Position numbers and translations under genes: made by a program. Shown piece by piece: positions 42,432 to 51,853 of a DNA stretch of 64,000 bases. The stretch is from Achromobacter sp. UMC46 (GTDB lineage Bacteria; Pseudomonadota; Gammaproteobacteria; Burkholderiales; Burkholderiaceae_B): assembly GCF_014170335.1 (NCBI RefSeq), contig NZ_LZZS01000016.1, positions 1-64,000 of the forward strand. Reading direction: 5' to 3'. Positions within the stretch are counted from its first letter, which is position 1. Every line of letters begins with the position of its first letter. The notes beneath the pieces are model-generated. The model worked only from the letters and a program-made list of their open reading frames with translations, searched no databases and was not told the DNA's origin.

Positions 42432-43538
42432 ATGCTGTCGAATGCCGCCGCCGGGATGGAAGAGCCGGTGGATGCCCTGCTGGTGAATTCGCCGCCGCCG
42501 ATCCGGCTCAAGGATGCGGAACGCGTCGCCGGCGCCTGCTACCCCGGTTACGTGCAGTGCGCCCCGTTGTCGGGCGAGCGCGACATGAATTTCCGGATCA
42601 GCCGGGCGGACGGCGAGTCGCTGACGCTGAAGTTCATCAACGGCGCGGAAAGCCTGGATGAAACGCGCATGCAGATCGCGGTGCTCAAGCACCTGGAAGC
42701 GCGCAGGCGCGGCATGGGCCCGGTGCGGGCGCCGCACCACCAGCCGGCCGACGCGGCCGGACTGACAACTGAGTATTCGGATATCAGGCCGGGTTGCGAC
42801 GATGGCTCGTCGGCCCAGGATTGGCTGGATTTTCATGTGCCGGACGTTGCCGGCCCTGTGCGGGTGCGCGCCTATGGCTACCTGCTCGGCCAGACGGGAA
42901 CGGCCATGTCGGCCGGGCCGCAGTCCTGGCACGCCGTGGGCCGAGCGGCAGCGCAGCTGGATGCGCAGCTTGCAGACTTCGAACATCCGGCGGCGCACCG
43001 CGTGTTCCTGTGGGATGCCTGTCAGGTGGCGCGCGTGCGGCCGATGCTGGGAGCGGTCGATTCCGCAGACGAACGGGGGCGCATCGCCGCCTATCTGGAC
43101 GTGTTCGAGCAGGACGTCATGCCTGCGTTGGCGGCGTTGCCCTGCCAGATCATCCACAACGATCTGTCGCCCAGCAACATCCTGGTCAATGCGGCCGGCA
43201 CGGACCTGGCGGGCATTCTGGACTTTGGCGACATGGTCCATGCGCCGCGGATCGCCGAGATAGCCATCGCCGCCTCCTACCAGATGACGGCTACCGGCAA
43301 TCCCCTGGACGTGCTGTCGGCCGTCGTGGCGGGTTACGAGTCGGTGTCTCCGCTGACGCCGCAAGAGCGGCGCCATGTGCTGGATCTGGTGTTGGCGCGG
43401 CTGGTGCAGCGCATGGCGATTCCGTCTTGGCGCGCTTTGCGTTTTCCCGGCAATGGCGCCTACATCCTGCGCAGCCGGGCGGCGGCGACGGCGTTGTTCA
43501 ACGAGCTGTACGACGAATGGAGCCAGGGCGCCCGTTGA
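42432..43538 (+). CDS. APH-type kinase, hydroxylysine-kinase-like
   Basis: A 368-residue aminoglycoside-phosphotransferase-fold small-molecule kinase. Visible motifs: GERDMNFRI and LTLKFIN (nucleotide lysine about residue 67), the Brenner motif IIHNDLSPSNILV (about 240-252) and ILDFGDMVHAPRIAEIA (metal Asp in DFGD, about 264-267). It begins an operon and is followed by an AGXT2L-type PLP enzyme. In mammals the same enzyme pair (HYKK and PHYKPL) degrades 5-hydroxylysine. The ATG at 42432 has AGGA 10 nt upstream; an earlier ATG (42396) lies inside the operator. Hydroxylysine as substrate is inference; another amino alcohol is possible. Confidence 0.8.
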   Translation: MLSNAAAGMEEPVDALLVNSPPPIRLKDAERVAGACYPGYVQCAPLSGERDMNFRISRADGESLTLKFINGAESLDETRMQIAVLKHLEARRRGMGPVRAPHHQPADAAGLTTEYSDIRPGCDDGSSAQDWLDFHVPDVAGPVRVRAYGYLLGQTGTAMSAGPQSWHAVGRAAAQLDAQLADFEHPAAHRVFLWDACQVARVRPMLGAVDSADERGRIAAYLDVFEQDVMPALAALPCQIIHNDLSPSNILVNAAGTDLAGILDFGDMVHAPRIAEIAIAASYQMTATGNPLDVLSAVVAGYESVSPLTPQERRHVLDLVLARLVQRMAIPSWRALRFPGNGAYILRSRAAATALFNELYDEWSQGAR

Positions 43539-43594
43539 GCGCGTCCTGCATGGAACTGCGCGTCGCCGCGCACGAATCGAACGAAGGACATGCG

Positions 43595-44875
43595 ATGACA
43601 GTAAACCGCAACGAGGCGCAGCAAGACTTGTTGGCGCGGCGCAAGGCGCTGGGGCCGGCCTACCGGTTGTTCTACGAAGAGCCGGTGGAGCTGGTGCGCG
43701 GCGAGGGCGTGTGGCTGTACGACGCCTCGGGACGCCGCTATCTGGACGCCTACAACAACGTGCCCGTGGTCGGGCATGCCAATCCCGCCGTGGTGGAGGC
43801 GCTATCGCGCCAGGCATCCGTGCTGAATACGCATACGCGGTATCTGCACGAGGGCGTGGTGCATTACGCCGAGCGTTTGCTGGCGCTGTTTCCGGATGCG
43901 CTGGACACCGCCATGTTCACCTGCACGGGCAGCGAGGCCAATGACCTGGCGCTGCGCATCGCCTTCGAGGCGACGGGGCGGCGGGGCGTGATCATCACCG
44001 AGAATGCCTATCACGGCGTGACGATGGCGCTGGCCGACGTGTCGCCGTCGCTGCGTCCCGTCGGGGCGCACGTCCGAACGATACCGGCGCCTTGCCTTCT
44101 GAAGGGTACGCCGCACGAGGTCGCGGCGAAATTCGCCGCCTGCGTGGATGCAGCGGCCGATGAGCTGGAAGCCGCCGGCACGCCTGTGGCCGCGTTGATG
44201 GTCGACACCGTGTTCGCCAGCGACGGCATGTATGCCGACCCCAGCGAAGCGCTGACGCTGGCGGCCGAACGCGTGCGCGCCCGCGGTGGCCTGTTCGTCG
44301 CTGACGAAGTGCAGGGCGGCTTTGCGCGGATGGGCGCCAACTGGTGGGCTTTCCAGCGCGATAGCGTGATCCCGGACATGGTGTCCATGGGCAAGCCCAT
44401 GGGCAACGGCCATCCGATCGGCGGCCTGGTCGTGCAGTCGCGCCTGGCAGAGGTCTTCGGCCTGCAGTGCCGCTATTTCAATACCTTCGGGGGCAACACG
44501 GTGTCGTCGGCCGTCGGCCTGGCCGTGCTGGACGAGCTGGCGCGCATGGATGCGCCAGCCCACGTCGAGCGCACCGGCCAGGTCATGGCGCAAGTGCTGG
44601 ACGATCTGGCGCAGCGCCACGATTGCCTGGGGCCGGTGCGCGGGCAAGGCCTGTACTGGGGTGTCGACATCGTCGCGCCCGATGGGGATGCGGCGCATGC
44701 CGCTCGCCTGACCCAACGGATCGTCAATGGCTTGCGCCAGTCCGGCGTGCTGCTCGGCACGGCTGGCCGGCAGGCTTCTACGCTCAAGATCCGTCCGCCG
44801 CTGGTGTTCCAGCCCGAGCATGCCGGCATCCTGGCGCAAGCCCTGGACGAGCAGTGCCGCGCGGCGATGCGCTGA
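43595..44875 (+). CDS. Class III PLP enzyme of the AGXT2L type (likely phospho-lyase)
   Basis: A 426-residue fold-type I PLP enzyme. It shows NTHTRYLHEGVVHYAERL, TCTGSEANDLALRIA, NAYHGVT, VADEVQGGFARMG (Asp237 under the PLP nitrogen) and SMGKPMGNGHPIGG (Schiff-base Lys267), then VRGQGLYWGVDIV. The RYLH and MGKPMGNGHP stretches are typical of ethanolamine-phosphate and phosphohydroxylysine phospho-lyases (ETNPPL, PHYKPL) rather than ordinary transaminases. With the kinase gene 56 bp upstream, phosphorylation followed by elimination of phosphate and ammonia is the simplest model. AAGGA precedes the ATG at 43595. A true aminotransferase activity is not excluded. Confidence 0.85.
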   Translation: MTVNRNEAQQDLLARRKALGPAYRLFYEEPVELVRGEGVWLYDASGRRYLDAYNNVPVVGHANPAVVEALSRQASVLNTHTRYLHEGVVHYAERLLALFPDALDTAMFTCTGSEANDLALRIAFEATGRRGVIITENAYHGVTMALADVSPSLRPVGAHVRTIPAPCLLKGTPHEVAAKFAACVDAAADELEAAGTPVAALMVDTVFASDGMYADPSEALTLAAERVRARGGLFVADEVQGGFARMGANWWAFQRDSVIPDMVSMGKPMGNGHPIGGLVVQSRLAEVFGLQCRYFNTFGGNTVSSAVGLAVLDELARMDAPAHVERTGQVMAQVLDDLAQRHDCLGPVRGQGLYWGVDIVAPDGDAAHAARLTQRIVNGLRQSGVLLGTAGRQASTLKIRPPLVFQPEHAGILAQALDEQCRAAMR

Positions 44876-44960
44876 GCGGCCAACAAGACAACCACACAAC
44901 AAGACGCTTCATAAGAAGACCGGTCCCACCCCACCACGTCGAACAAGCAAGGGAATCCTC

Positions 44961-46553
44961 ATGCGCAACACTATGTTCTTCAGAAAAACGGCACTGCATG
45001 TCCTGCTGGCGGGCGCAGCTGCCATCGGCGCAGGCGCGTCGGCCATGGCGCAGACGCATGGCGGCACGCTTAACGTCATCCTGAATCCCGAGCCACCCGT
45101 CCTGATGCTGGGCCTGAACCAGCAGACGCCCACCCAGATCGTCGGCGGCAAGATCTACGAGAGCCTGCTGACCTATGACTTCAAGCTCAATCCCCAGGCC
45201 AGCCTTGCCAAGTCGTGGACCGTTTCGCCCGATGGCCTGACCTATACCTTCGAGCTGCAGGAAGGCGTGACCTGGCACGACGGCAAGCCGTTCGGCGCCG
45301 ACGATGTGCTGTTCTCACTCAAGGAATACCTGCCCGAGGTGCACGCGCGAGCGCGCAACAACCTCAGCCATGTGGCGAACATCGAGAAGACCGGGCCGCT
45401 CACGGTCGTCATTACGCTTAAAGAGCCGTACTCGCCGTTCATCAACGCCTTTGAGGTGTCGTCCGCGCCGATTGTGCCGGCGCACATATACAAAGGCACA
45501 GACTTCCGCAACAACCCGGCCAACCAGACGCCGATCGGCACCGGGCCGTTCAAGTTCAAGGAATGGCAGCGCGGCCGCTTTGTGCTGCTGGAGCGCAACG
45601 ACAAGTACTGGCGTCCCAACCTGCCGTACCTGGACAAGATCTATTTCCAGGTGATTCCGGACGCCAATTCGCGCCTGGTCGCCCTGGAAAGCGGCTCGGT
45701 GCAGGTGGCCAGCTTTGGCGACATCGATTTCGCTTTCCTGCCGCAGATCAAGGCCAACCCGCAGTTGGAGGTCACGACCCAGGGGTACGAGTTCACCGGC
45801 TCGCACGCCGCGATCGAACTCAACCACCGCACCAAACCGATGGACGACGCGCGTTTCCGCCAGGCCATCCAGTACGCCATCGACCGCAAGTTCATCGCCG
45901 AGCGAATTTTCTTCGGCGCCGCGCGCCCGGCCACGGGCCCGGTGTCGTCGGTGACGCGCTTCTACGACGACAAGCTTCCGCGCTACGACTACGACCCGAA
46001 GAAGGCCATTGCGCTGCTCGACGAAATGGGCCTGAAGCCGGATGCCAGCGGCAAGCGCGCCAGCATCAAACTGCTGGGCCTGCCCTATGGCGATACCTGG
46101 AACAAGGTGTCCGAGTACGTCAAGAGTTCGCTGTCCAAAGTCGGGGTGGACGTCGTGCTGGAAAACACCGACGCGGGCAGCTGGGCGCGCCGCTACTCCA
46201 ACTGGGAGTTCGATGCCGTGGTCGAGTACCTGTACCAGTACTCGGATCCGGCGCTGGGCGTGGATCGTACCTATCGTTCGGACAATATCCACAAGGGCGG
46301 CTACGGCACCAACACGTCGGGCTATGTGAACAAGGACGTGGACGCCGCGCTGATCGCCGCCGCGAAGGAAGTCGACCCGGTCAAGCGCCAGCAGCTCTAT
46401 TCGCAGGCCTACGGCCAGGTCGCCAAGGATGCGCCGACCGCCTGGCTGGTCGAACTGGCGTTCCCCACCATCACCAACAAGAAGGTCAAGAACGTGACGA
46501 CGTCCGCCATCGGCGTGGCGGAAAGCTTCGCGACGACCTACATCGAGAAGTAA
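44961..46553 (+). CDS. ABC transporter substrate-binding protein, family 5 (peptide/nickel type)
   Basis: A 530-residue periplasmic binding protein with a signal peptide (MRNTMFFRKTALHVLLAGAAA, cleavage near SAMAQT). SBP family 5 marks: GKIYESLLTYDF, LAKSWTVSPDGLTYTFELQEGVTWHDGKPF, DDVLFSLK, PIGTGPFKFKEWQRG and DARFRQAIQYAIDR. It is followed by its two permeases and a double ATPase, making a complete importer. Family members bind oligopeptides, opines, nickel chelates or other amines; the operon suggests a hydroxylated or acylated amine or peptide. Confidence 0.92.
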   Translation: MRNTMFFRKTALHVLLAGAAAIGAGASAMAQTHGGTLNVILNPEPPVLMLGLNQQTPTQIVGGKIYESLLTYDFKLNPQASLAKSWTVSPDGLTYTFELQEGVTWHDGKPFGADDVLFSLKEYLPEVHARARNNLSHVANIEKTGPLTVVITLKEPYSPFINAFEVSSAPIVPAHIYKGTDFRNNPANQTPIGTGPFKFKEWQRGRFVLLERNDKYWRPNLPYLDKIYFQVIPDANSRLVALESGSVQVASFGDIDFAFLPQIKANPQLEVTTQGYEFTGSHAAIELNHRTKPMDDARFRQAIQYAIDRKFIAERIFFGAARPATGPVSSVTRFYDDKLPRYDYDPKKAIALLDEMGLKPDASGKRASIKLLGLPYGDTWNKVSEYVKSSLSKVGVDVVLENTDAGSWARRYSNWEFDAVVEYLYQYSDPALGVDRTYRSDNIHKGGYGTNTSGYVNKDVDAALIAAAKEVDPVKRQQLYSQAYGQVAKDAPTAWLVELAFPTITNKKVKNVTTSAIGVAESFATTYIEK

Positions 46554-46566
46554 GAGGGGAAACCGC

Positions 46567-47547
46567 ATGATGAGGTGGCTGCGGCCCTTACTTTCCGTGC
46601 TGGGCAAATCGGTCACGGTGCTGGTCGCAGTCGCGGTCATCAACTTTGCCCTGGTGCACATGGCGCCCGGCGACCCGGTCAGCGTGCTGGCCGGCGAAGC
46701 CGGATCGTCAGACGCGAAGTTCCTGGAACAGTTGCGCCAGGAGTTCAAGCTCGATCAACCCCTGGTGGTGCAGCTGGGAAGCTACCTGCAATCCATCGCC
46801 ACGCTGGATCTGGGATACAGCTACCGGCAGCAACGCCCCGTCTGGGACATGATCGCCGACCGCTTGCCGGCCACGCTGGTGCTGGCGATCCCGGCTTTCC
46901 TCATCGCCCTGCTGGGCGGGATCCTGCTGGGGGCGCTGGCCAGCCGCTACCGGGGAAGGTGGCTGGACTCGGTCATCACCGCGGCGTCGCTGGCGTTCTA
47001 CGCGACGCCCATCTTCTGGGTCGGATTACTGCTGGTGCTGGGGTTCTCGGTCAGCCTGGGATGGTTGCCGGCGTTCGGCTACGAGACCATGGGTTCGTCG
47101 CTGACGGGCGTGCCGCGCATGCTGGACATCGCCAAGCACGCCCTGTTGCCCATCGTCACGCTTGCGGGCTTCAACCTGGCAGTCTATACCCGTCTGGCGC
47201 GGGCCTCCATGAACGAGATACAGGGCGCCGATTTCGTCAAGACGGCGTGGGCCAAGGGCCTGTCGTCGGGCCGGGTGGTGTGGGTGCACCAGCTGCGCAA
47301 CGCCGTGCTGCCCGTCATAACGCTTGCCGGCATGCAGGCGGGCCAACTGATCGGCGGCTCGGTGCTGGTGGAAACCGTGTTCGCCTGGCCGGGCATCGGC
47401 CGGCTGGCCTTCGACGCACTGCAGCAGCGCGACTATCCCGTCCTGCTGGGGGTGTTTTTCTGCACGTCGGTGGTGGTGGTGGCGTTCAACCTGCTTACTG
47501 ACCTGATCTACCGCGTCGTCGATCCTCGCATGCAGAGTCAATCATGA
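46567..47547 (+). CDS. ABC transporter permease, DppB type
   Basis: A 326-residue inner-membrane permease with six hydrophobic helices. N-terminal SVTVLVAVAVINFALVHMAPGDPV and the coupling motif segment YTRLARASMNEIQGADFVKTAWAKGLSSGRVVWVHQLRNAVLP in pieces mark the BPD_transp_1 / DppB family. It follows the binding protein by 13 bp and overlaps the second permease by 4 nt (ATGA). Confidence 0.92.
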   Translation: MMRWLRPLLSVLGKSVTVLVAVAVINFALVHMAPGDPVSVLAGEAGSSDAKFLEQLRQEFKLDQPLVVQLGSYLQSIATLDLGYSYRQQRPVWDMIADRLPATLVLAIPAFLIALLGGILLGALASRYRGRWLDSVITAASLAFYATPIFWVGLLLVLGFSVSLGWLPAFGYETMGSSLTGVPRMLDIAKHALLPIVTLAGFNLAVYTRLARASMNEIQGADFVKTAWAKGLSSGRVVWVHQLRNAVLPVITLAGMQAGQLIGGSVLVETVFAWPGIGRLAFDALQQRDYPVLLGVFFCTSVVVVAFNLLTDLIYRVVDPRMQSQS

Positions 47548-48380
47548 AGTCATTGATCAAGCGATATTTCAGCAATGCCGGTGCGGTGGTGGGGCTGGTC
47601 TGCCTGACCGCCATCGTGCTGATGGCCCTGGGCGCCCAGTGGCTCTATCCGATCAACCCCTGGGACGCCACCGAAGCGCCGTTCCTGCATCCGTTCGAGC
47701 AGGCCGGCGCCTGGTTGGGGGCCGACTCCATGGGCCGCAATATCGCAGCGGGCATCGTGCATGGCGCGCAGGCCTCGCTGCTCGTGGGCGTGGTGGCGAC
47801 CGTGGTCGCGGTGTTCATCGGCATGCTGGTGGGCGTGCCGGCCGGTTACCTGGGCGGGCGCTGGGACGAGCTGCTGATGCGCGTGACCGAGATCTTCCAG
47901 ACCATCCCCAGCTTTCTGTTCGCCATTGTGCTGGTGGCCATATTCCAGCCCTCTTTCGGTTCGGTGATTACCGCCGTGGCGCTGGTGAGCTGGCCGCCGA
48001 TCGCCCGGCTGGTGCGCGCCGAATTCATGCGGGTCAAGTCCAGCGAGTTCGTCGAGGCCGCCACGGTGCAGGGCTATTCGCGCACCCACATCGTGTTTGC
48101 CGAAATCCTGCCGAACTGCGTGTCGCCGCTGATCGTCATGGCTTCGCTAATGGTGGCCAACGCCATCCTGCTGGAAAGCGCGATCAGCTTTCTGGGCCTG
48201 GGCGATCCCAACCTGATGACCTGGGGATACATGGTGGGCGCCTCGCGCACCTTCCTGCGCCTGGCCTGGTGGATGTGCCTGTTCCCGGGCGTGGCGATCT
48301 TCGTCACCGTGTTGGCGGTCAACCTGATGGGAGAGGGGCTCAATGATGCGCTCAATCCCCGTCTCCATCGCAAGGGGTGA
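47544..48380 (+). CDS. ABC transporter permease, DppC type
   Basis: A 278-residue inner-membrane permease partner of the DppB-type protein. Typical marks: GADSMGRNIAAGIVHGAQASLLVG, GVPAGYLGGRWDELLMRVTEIFQTIPSFL in pieces, RAEFMRVKSSEFVEAATVQG (EAA loop) and ESAISFLGLGDPNLMTWGYM. It overlaps the upstream permease by 4 nt and the ATPase gene follows after 3 bp. Confidence 0.92.
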   Translation: MKSLIKRYFSNAGAVVGLVCLTAIVLMALGAQWLYPINPWDATEAPFLHPFEQAGAWLGADSMGRNIAAGIVHGAQASLLVGVVATVVAVFIGMLVGVPAGYLGGRWDELLMRVTEIFQTIPSFLFAIVLVAIFQPSFGSVITAVALVSWPPIARLVRAEFMRVKSSEFVEAATVQGYSRTHIVFAEILPNCVSPLIVMASLMVANAILLESAISFLGLGDPNLMTWGYMVGASRTFLRLAWWMCLFPGVAIFVTVLAVNLMGEGLNDALNPRLHRKG

Positions 48381-48383
48381 GCC

Positions 48384-49982
48384 GTGGCGTCGTTGCTTCA
48401 GATTGAAAACCTGTCAATCTCACTGCCGGCGGGCGGAGACCGCGCGTTGGCGGTGGATGGCGTCAGCCTTGCCCTGAATCCGCGCGAAATCGTGTGCGTG
48501 GTGGGCGAGTCCGGGTCGGGCAAGTCCACGTTGGCGCATGCCGTGCTTGGCCTCTTGCCGCGCGGCCTGCGGATCGCCGGCGGCGATATCCGGCTGGGCG
48601 AGCTGCAGCTGGCCGGCATGCCGCTGGGCGAGCTGCGCCGCGTGCGCGGCAAGCGCATTGCCATGGTGTTCCAGGAACCGCTCAGCGCGCTCAACCCGCT
48701 GATGCGCTGCGGCCGCCAGATCGGCGAAATGTTGCGCACGCACGGCATGCGCGATGCCGCCCGGGTGAATGCGCGTGTCGCCGAGCTGCTGACCTCGGTT
48801 GGCCTGCCAGACCATGCCCGCATCGTCGATTCCTATCCCTACCAACTGTCGGGCGGACAACGCCAGCGCGTCATGATCGCCATGGCCCTGGCGCTGGAGC
48901 CCGACATCCTGATCGCCGACGAGCCGACCACGGCGCTGGACGTCACCACCCAGGCGCAGATACTGGCCCTGATCAAGGACATCCAGCAACGCAAGGGATT
49001 GGCCGTGCTGTTCATCACGCACGATTTTGGCGTGGTCTCGGAAATCGCCGACCGCATCGTCGTGATGCAGGGCGGCCGCGTGATCGAGTCCGGCTCGGCG
49101 CAGCAGGTGCTGCGCGATCCCCAGCAGGCATACACGCAGTCGTTGCTGGCGGCCGTGCCGTCGTTTCGGCCACCGCCCGCCGGAAAGGTTCAGGCCGACG
49201 CCTTGCTGACGGTAAAGAACCTGCGCAAGACGTATGTGCGCAAGGGCAAGTGGTTCGGCCCGGCCCAGCAGTTCCCGGCAGTCAAGGGCGTGTCATTCGA
49301 TATCCGGCGCGGCGAGACGGTGGGGCTGGTGGGCGAGTCCGGTTCGGGCAAGTCGACCATCGGCCGCATGCTGGCGGGTCTGGTGTCCGTCGACGATGGC
49401 GAAGTGCGGTTGCGCGGGGCCGACATGCTGGCAGACGGCGCGTTCGCCGACCCGGCACGGCGCCGTTCGGTGCAGATGATCTTCCAGGACCCGTATGGGT
49501 CGCTCAACCCCCGCCATACCGTGGCGCGCATCCTGACCGGCGGCATGCGCCGGCACGGCATGTCGGCCAGCGCGGCGATGGACAGGGCGCGCGAACTGAT
49601 GCAACTGGTCAAGCTGGATCCGTCCGCGCTGGATCGTTATCCCCATGAGTTTTCGGGGGGGCAGCGCCAGCGCCTGGGCTTTGCGCGCGCCATCGCGGTG
49701 ACGCCCGAGCTGATCGTGGCGGACGAACCTGTGTCGGCGCTGGACGTATCGGTGCAGGACCAGGTACTGGCCATGCTGCGCCAACTGAAGCATGAGCTGC
49801 ATCTTTCCATGCTCTTCATCACACACGATCTGCGCGTGGCCTCCCAGTTGTGCGACCGCGTCATCGTGCTCAAGCATGGCGAAATCGTCGAGCAGGGTTT
49901 GACCGCCCAGGTCCTGGAAAATCCGCAGCACGAGTACACCCGCGAACTGATCGCCGCGGTGCCCGGAAGAAGCTGGAAATAA
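48384..49982 (+). CDS. ABC transporter ATP-binding protein with two fused ATPase domains (DppD-DppF type)
   Basis: A 532-residue protein carrying two complete ATPase domains. Domain 1 (about 1-265): [48 protein letters not shown]. Domain 2 (about 275-530): [53 protein letters not shown]. It energises the import of the family 5 substrate. The GTG start lies 3 bp after the permease stop. Confidence 0.93.
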   Translation: MASLLQIENLSISLPAGGDRALAVDGVSLALNPREIVCVVGESGSGKSTLAHAVLGLLPRGLRIAGGDIRLGELQLAGMPLGELRRVRGKRIAMVFQEPLSALNPLMRCGRQIGEMLRTHGMRDAARVNARVAELLTSVGLPDHARIVDSYPYQLSGGQRQRVMIAMALALEPDILIADEPTTALDVTTQAQILALIKDIQQRKGLAVLFITHDFGVVSEIADRIVVMQGGRVIESGSAQQVLRDPQQAYTQSLLAAVPSFRPPPAGKVQADALLTVKNLRKTYVRKGKWFGPAQQFPAVKGVSFDIRRGETVGLVGESGSGKSTIGRMLAGLVSVDDGEVRLRGADMLADGAFADPARRRSVQMIFQDPYGSLNPRHTVARILTGGMRRHGMSASAAMDRARELMQLVKLDPSALDRYPHEFSGGQRQRLGFARAIAVTPELIVADEPVSALDVSVQDQVLAMLRQLKHELHLSMLFITHDLRVASQLCDRVIVLKHGEIVEQGLTAQVLENPQHEYTRELIAAVPGRSWK

Positions 49983-50012
49983 ACACACCCACACGCTTTA
50001 TAGGATCGCGCA

Positions 50013-51056
50013 GTGAAAGCATTCATCTCCCCGACCCATGACGTGCCCTGGCCTGGCAACGCCATGATCCGTGGGCTGCTCAAGCAGCACCACGATCGCG
50101 CCGAACGCAGCATCGAAATCCTTGCCGCGCTGAAGGACGACCTGCGCCTGGATTGCCAGTTCGTGCACCGCGCCGCCGAACGCCCCGCCGAATTGTTCGA
50201 AGTCCATGCCCCGGACTATCTGCACTATCTGGAAACCGCCTGGGACGAATGGTCCAAGGCGCCGGATGCGTCATTCGAAGTGCGGCCCTACATCACGACG
50301 AACCGCTATTTCCCCACGTTGCGCACGCAGATCCCGGTGACGCTCGCCGGCCGCTACCTGGGCGACGGCGGTTCGCCATTGGTCCAGGACGCCTGGGCCA
50401 ATATGAACGGCAGCGTCGACGCCGCAGTGGCGGCCGCCGACGCGATCATCGCGGGCGAACGCAGCGCCTATGCGCTGTTGCGGCCCGCGGGCCATCACGC
50501 CATGCGCGACCTGGCGATGGGCGGCTGCCACATCGCGAACACGGCGATCGCCGCGCAGCGCCTGGCCAAGCGGTTTGGCCGCGTGGCCGTGCTGGATATC
50601 GACGTGCATCACGGCAACGGCACGCAGCAGATCTTCTACGACCGCGACGACGTGTTGACCGTGTCGCTGCACGGAAAGCCCGAAACGCTATTTCCATTCA
50701 TCTGCGGCTATGCCGACGAGATTGGAAGCGGCGCCGGCGAAGGTTACAACTGCAATCTGCCCATGGAAGGCGGCACGGCGATCAGCGGCTACCTTGGCTA
50801 CTTCGACCATGCCCTTGAACGGATCAAGGATTTCGCACCGGGCGTGCTGGTGGTGGCGGCGGGCTTCGACACGTTCCGCCACGATCCGTTCGGCAACCTG
50901 GACATCGACACTGCCGACTACGCGGTACTGGGCGACCGAATCGCCCAGCTTGGCCTGCCGACCCTGTTCGTTCAGGAAGGGGGCTACAAGGTCGATACGC
51001 TGCGCGCCAACGTCAACTCGCTGGTCGAAGGCTATCTGAAACGCCAGGGAACCTAG
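50013..51056 (+). CDS. Histone-deacetylase-family amidohydrolase (acetylpolyamine amidohydrolase type)
   Basis: A 347-residue zinc amidohydrolase, close in length to the Mycoplana acetylpolyamine amidohydrolase. All catalytic parts are visible: RPAGHHA (His161-His162), LDIDVHHGNGTQQIFY (zinc Asp197 and His199), AGFDTFRHDP (zinc Asp286) and QEGGY (transition-state Tyr325). These bacterial enzymes remove acetyl groups from polyamines or other N-acetyl amines. It follows the importer genes by 30 bp and begins with GTG. In context it probably deacylates the imported amine before the kinase acts. Confidence 0.9.
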   Translation: MKAFISPTHDVPWPGNAMIRGLLKQHHDRAERSIEILAALKDDLRLDCQFVHRAAERPAELFEVHAPDYLHYLETAWDEWSKAPDASFEVRPYITTNRYFPTLRTQIPVTLAGRYLGDGGSPLVQDAWANMNGSVDAAVAAADAIIAGERSAYALLRPAGHHAMRDLAMGGCHIANTAIAAQRLAKRFGRVAVLDIDVHHGNGTQQIFYDRDDVLTVSLHGKPETLFPFICGYADEIGSGAGEGYNCNLPMEGGTAISGYLGYFDHALERIKDFAPGVLVVAAGFDTFRHDPFGNLDIDTADYAVLGDRIAQLGLPTLFVQEGGYKVDTLRANVNSLVEGYLKRQGT

Positions 51057-51058
51057 AC

Positions 51059-51781
51059 ATGACGACTGCTGAACGCGAGGCGGGCGAGGGCCGTGTGGTG
51101 CTTATCAGCGGCGCCAGCCGGGGCATCGGGCTTGCCCTGGCGCGTGAACTGCTGGCGCACGGCTGGCGGGTGTCGGCGGGAACACGCCAGCCGGTGGCGG
51201 CGTTGGCGGAGTATGGGGCGGATCGTTGCCACGGATCGCCCTTCGATGCGCGGGATCCGGCAAGTGAAGCGGCCTGGGTGGCCGCGGCGCACGGCCATTT
51301 CGGGCGAATCGACGCGATCGTCCACAACGCCGGCATCCTGAGCGGCAAGTCCGTGATCGAGGCGAGCGACGAGGACTTCGACGATATCTTCGCCGTCAAC
51401 GTCAAGTCGCCCATGCGCCTTACCCGGCTGGTGTGGCCGCATTTGCAGGCCGCTCCCGAGGGCCGCGTGCTGGTGATTGCCTCGCTGGCCGGCAAGCGCG
51501 TGCGGGCGGCGGAAGGCGGGCTGTATTCCATGAGCAAGGCCGCCGCGCTGATGCTGGCCCACGGAATCCGCCATGCGGGCGAAGGGGATCGGATCCGCTG
51601 TACGGCGATCTGTCCGGGCTTTGTTGCCACCGACATGGCCGACGGCGTGGACGACTCCGTCAAAGCGCAATTGACCCAGCCCCAGGAAGTGGCCCGGATC
51701 GCCCGGATGGCGCTGGAGCTTCCCGCCACGGCCAGCGTGGCGGAAATACCGATCAGCTGGCGGGTGGAAACGGCATTTTGA
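51059..51781 (+). CDS. SDR-family oxidoreductase (kinase/deacetylase operon)
   Basis: A 240-residue classical SDR: VVLISGASRGIGLALARELL (cofactor glycine motif), VHNAGILSG, IASLAGKR and the active-site YSMSKAAALMLAH (Tyr-x-x-x-Lys). It lies 2 bp after the amidohydrolase gene and is the last gene of the operon. It could oxidise or reduce the semialdehyde or hydroxyl product of the phospho-lyase step; that is inference. Confidence 0.9.
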   Translation: MTTAEREAGEGRVVLISGASRGIGLALARELLAHGWRVSAGTRQPVAALAEYGADRCHGSPFDARDPASEAAWVAAAHGHFGRIDAIVHNAGILSGKSVIEASDEDFDDIFAVNVKSPMRLTRLVWPHLQAAPEGRVLVIASLAGKRVRAAEGGLYSMSKAAALMLAHGIRHAGEGDRIRCTAICPGFVATDMADGVDDSVKAQLTQPQEVARIARMALELPATASVAEIPISWRVETAF

Positions 51782-51853
51782 TCGTGGAGGGAGGCCGCGG
51801 CGCCGGGCTGGTGTCCGGCTAGCCCGGGCCCGGCTGAGTACAATCTGCTCCTT

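Noticed and set aside
42794-44875. An apparent kinase-aminotransferase fusion of 693 codons
   Set aside because: The first 267 codons are an out-of-frame shadow of the kinase gene. The PLP enzyme starts at 43595 with its own ribosome-binding site.
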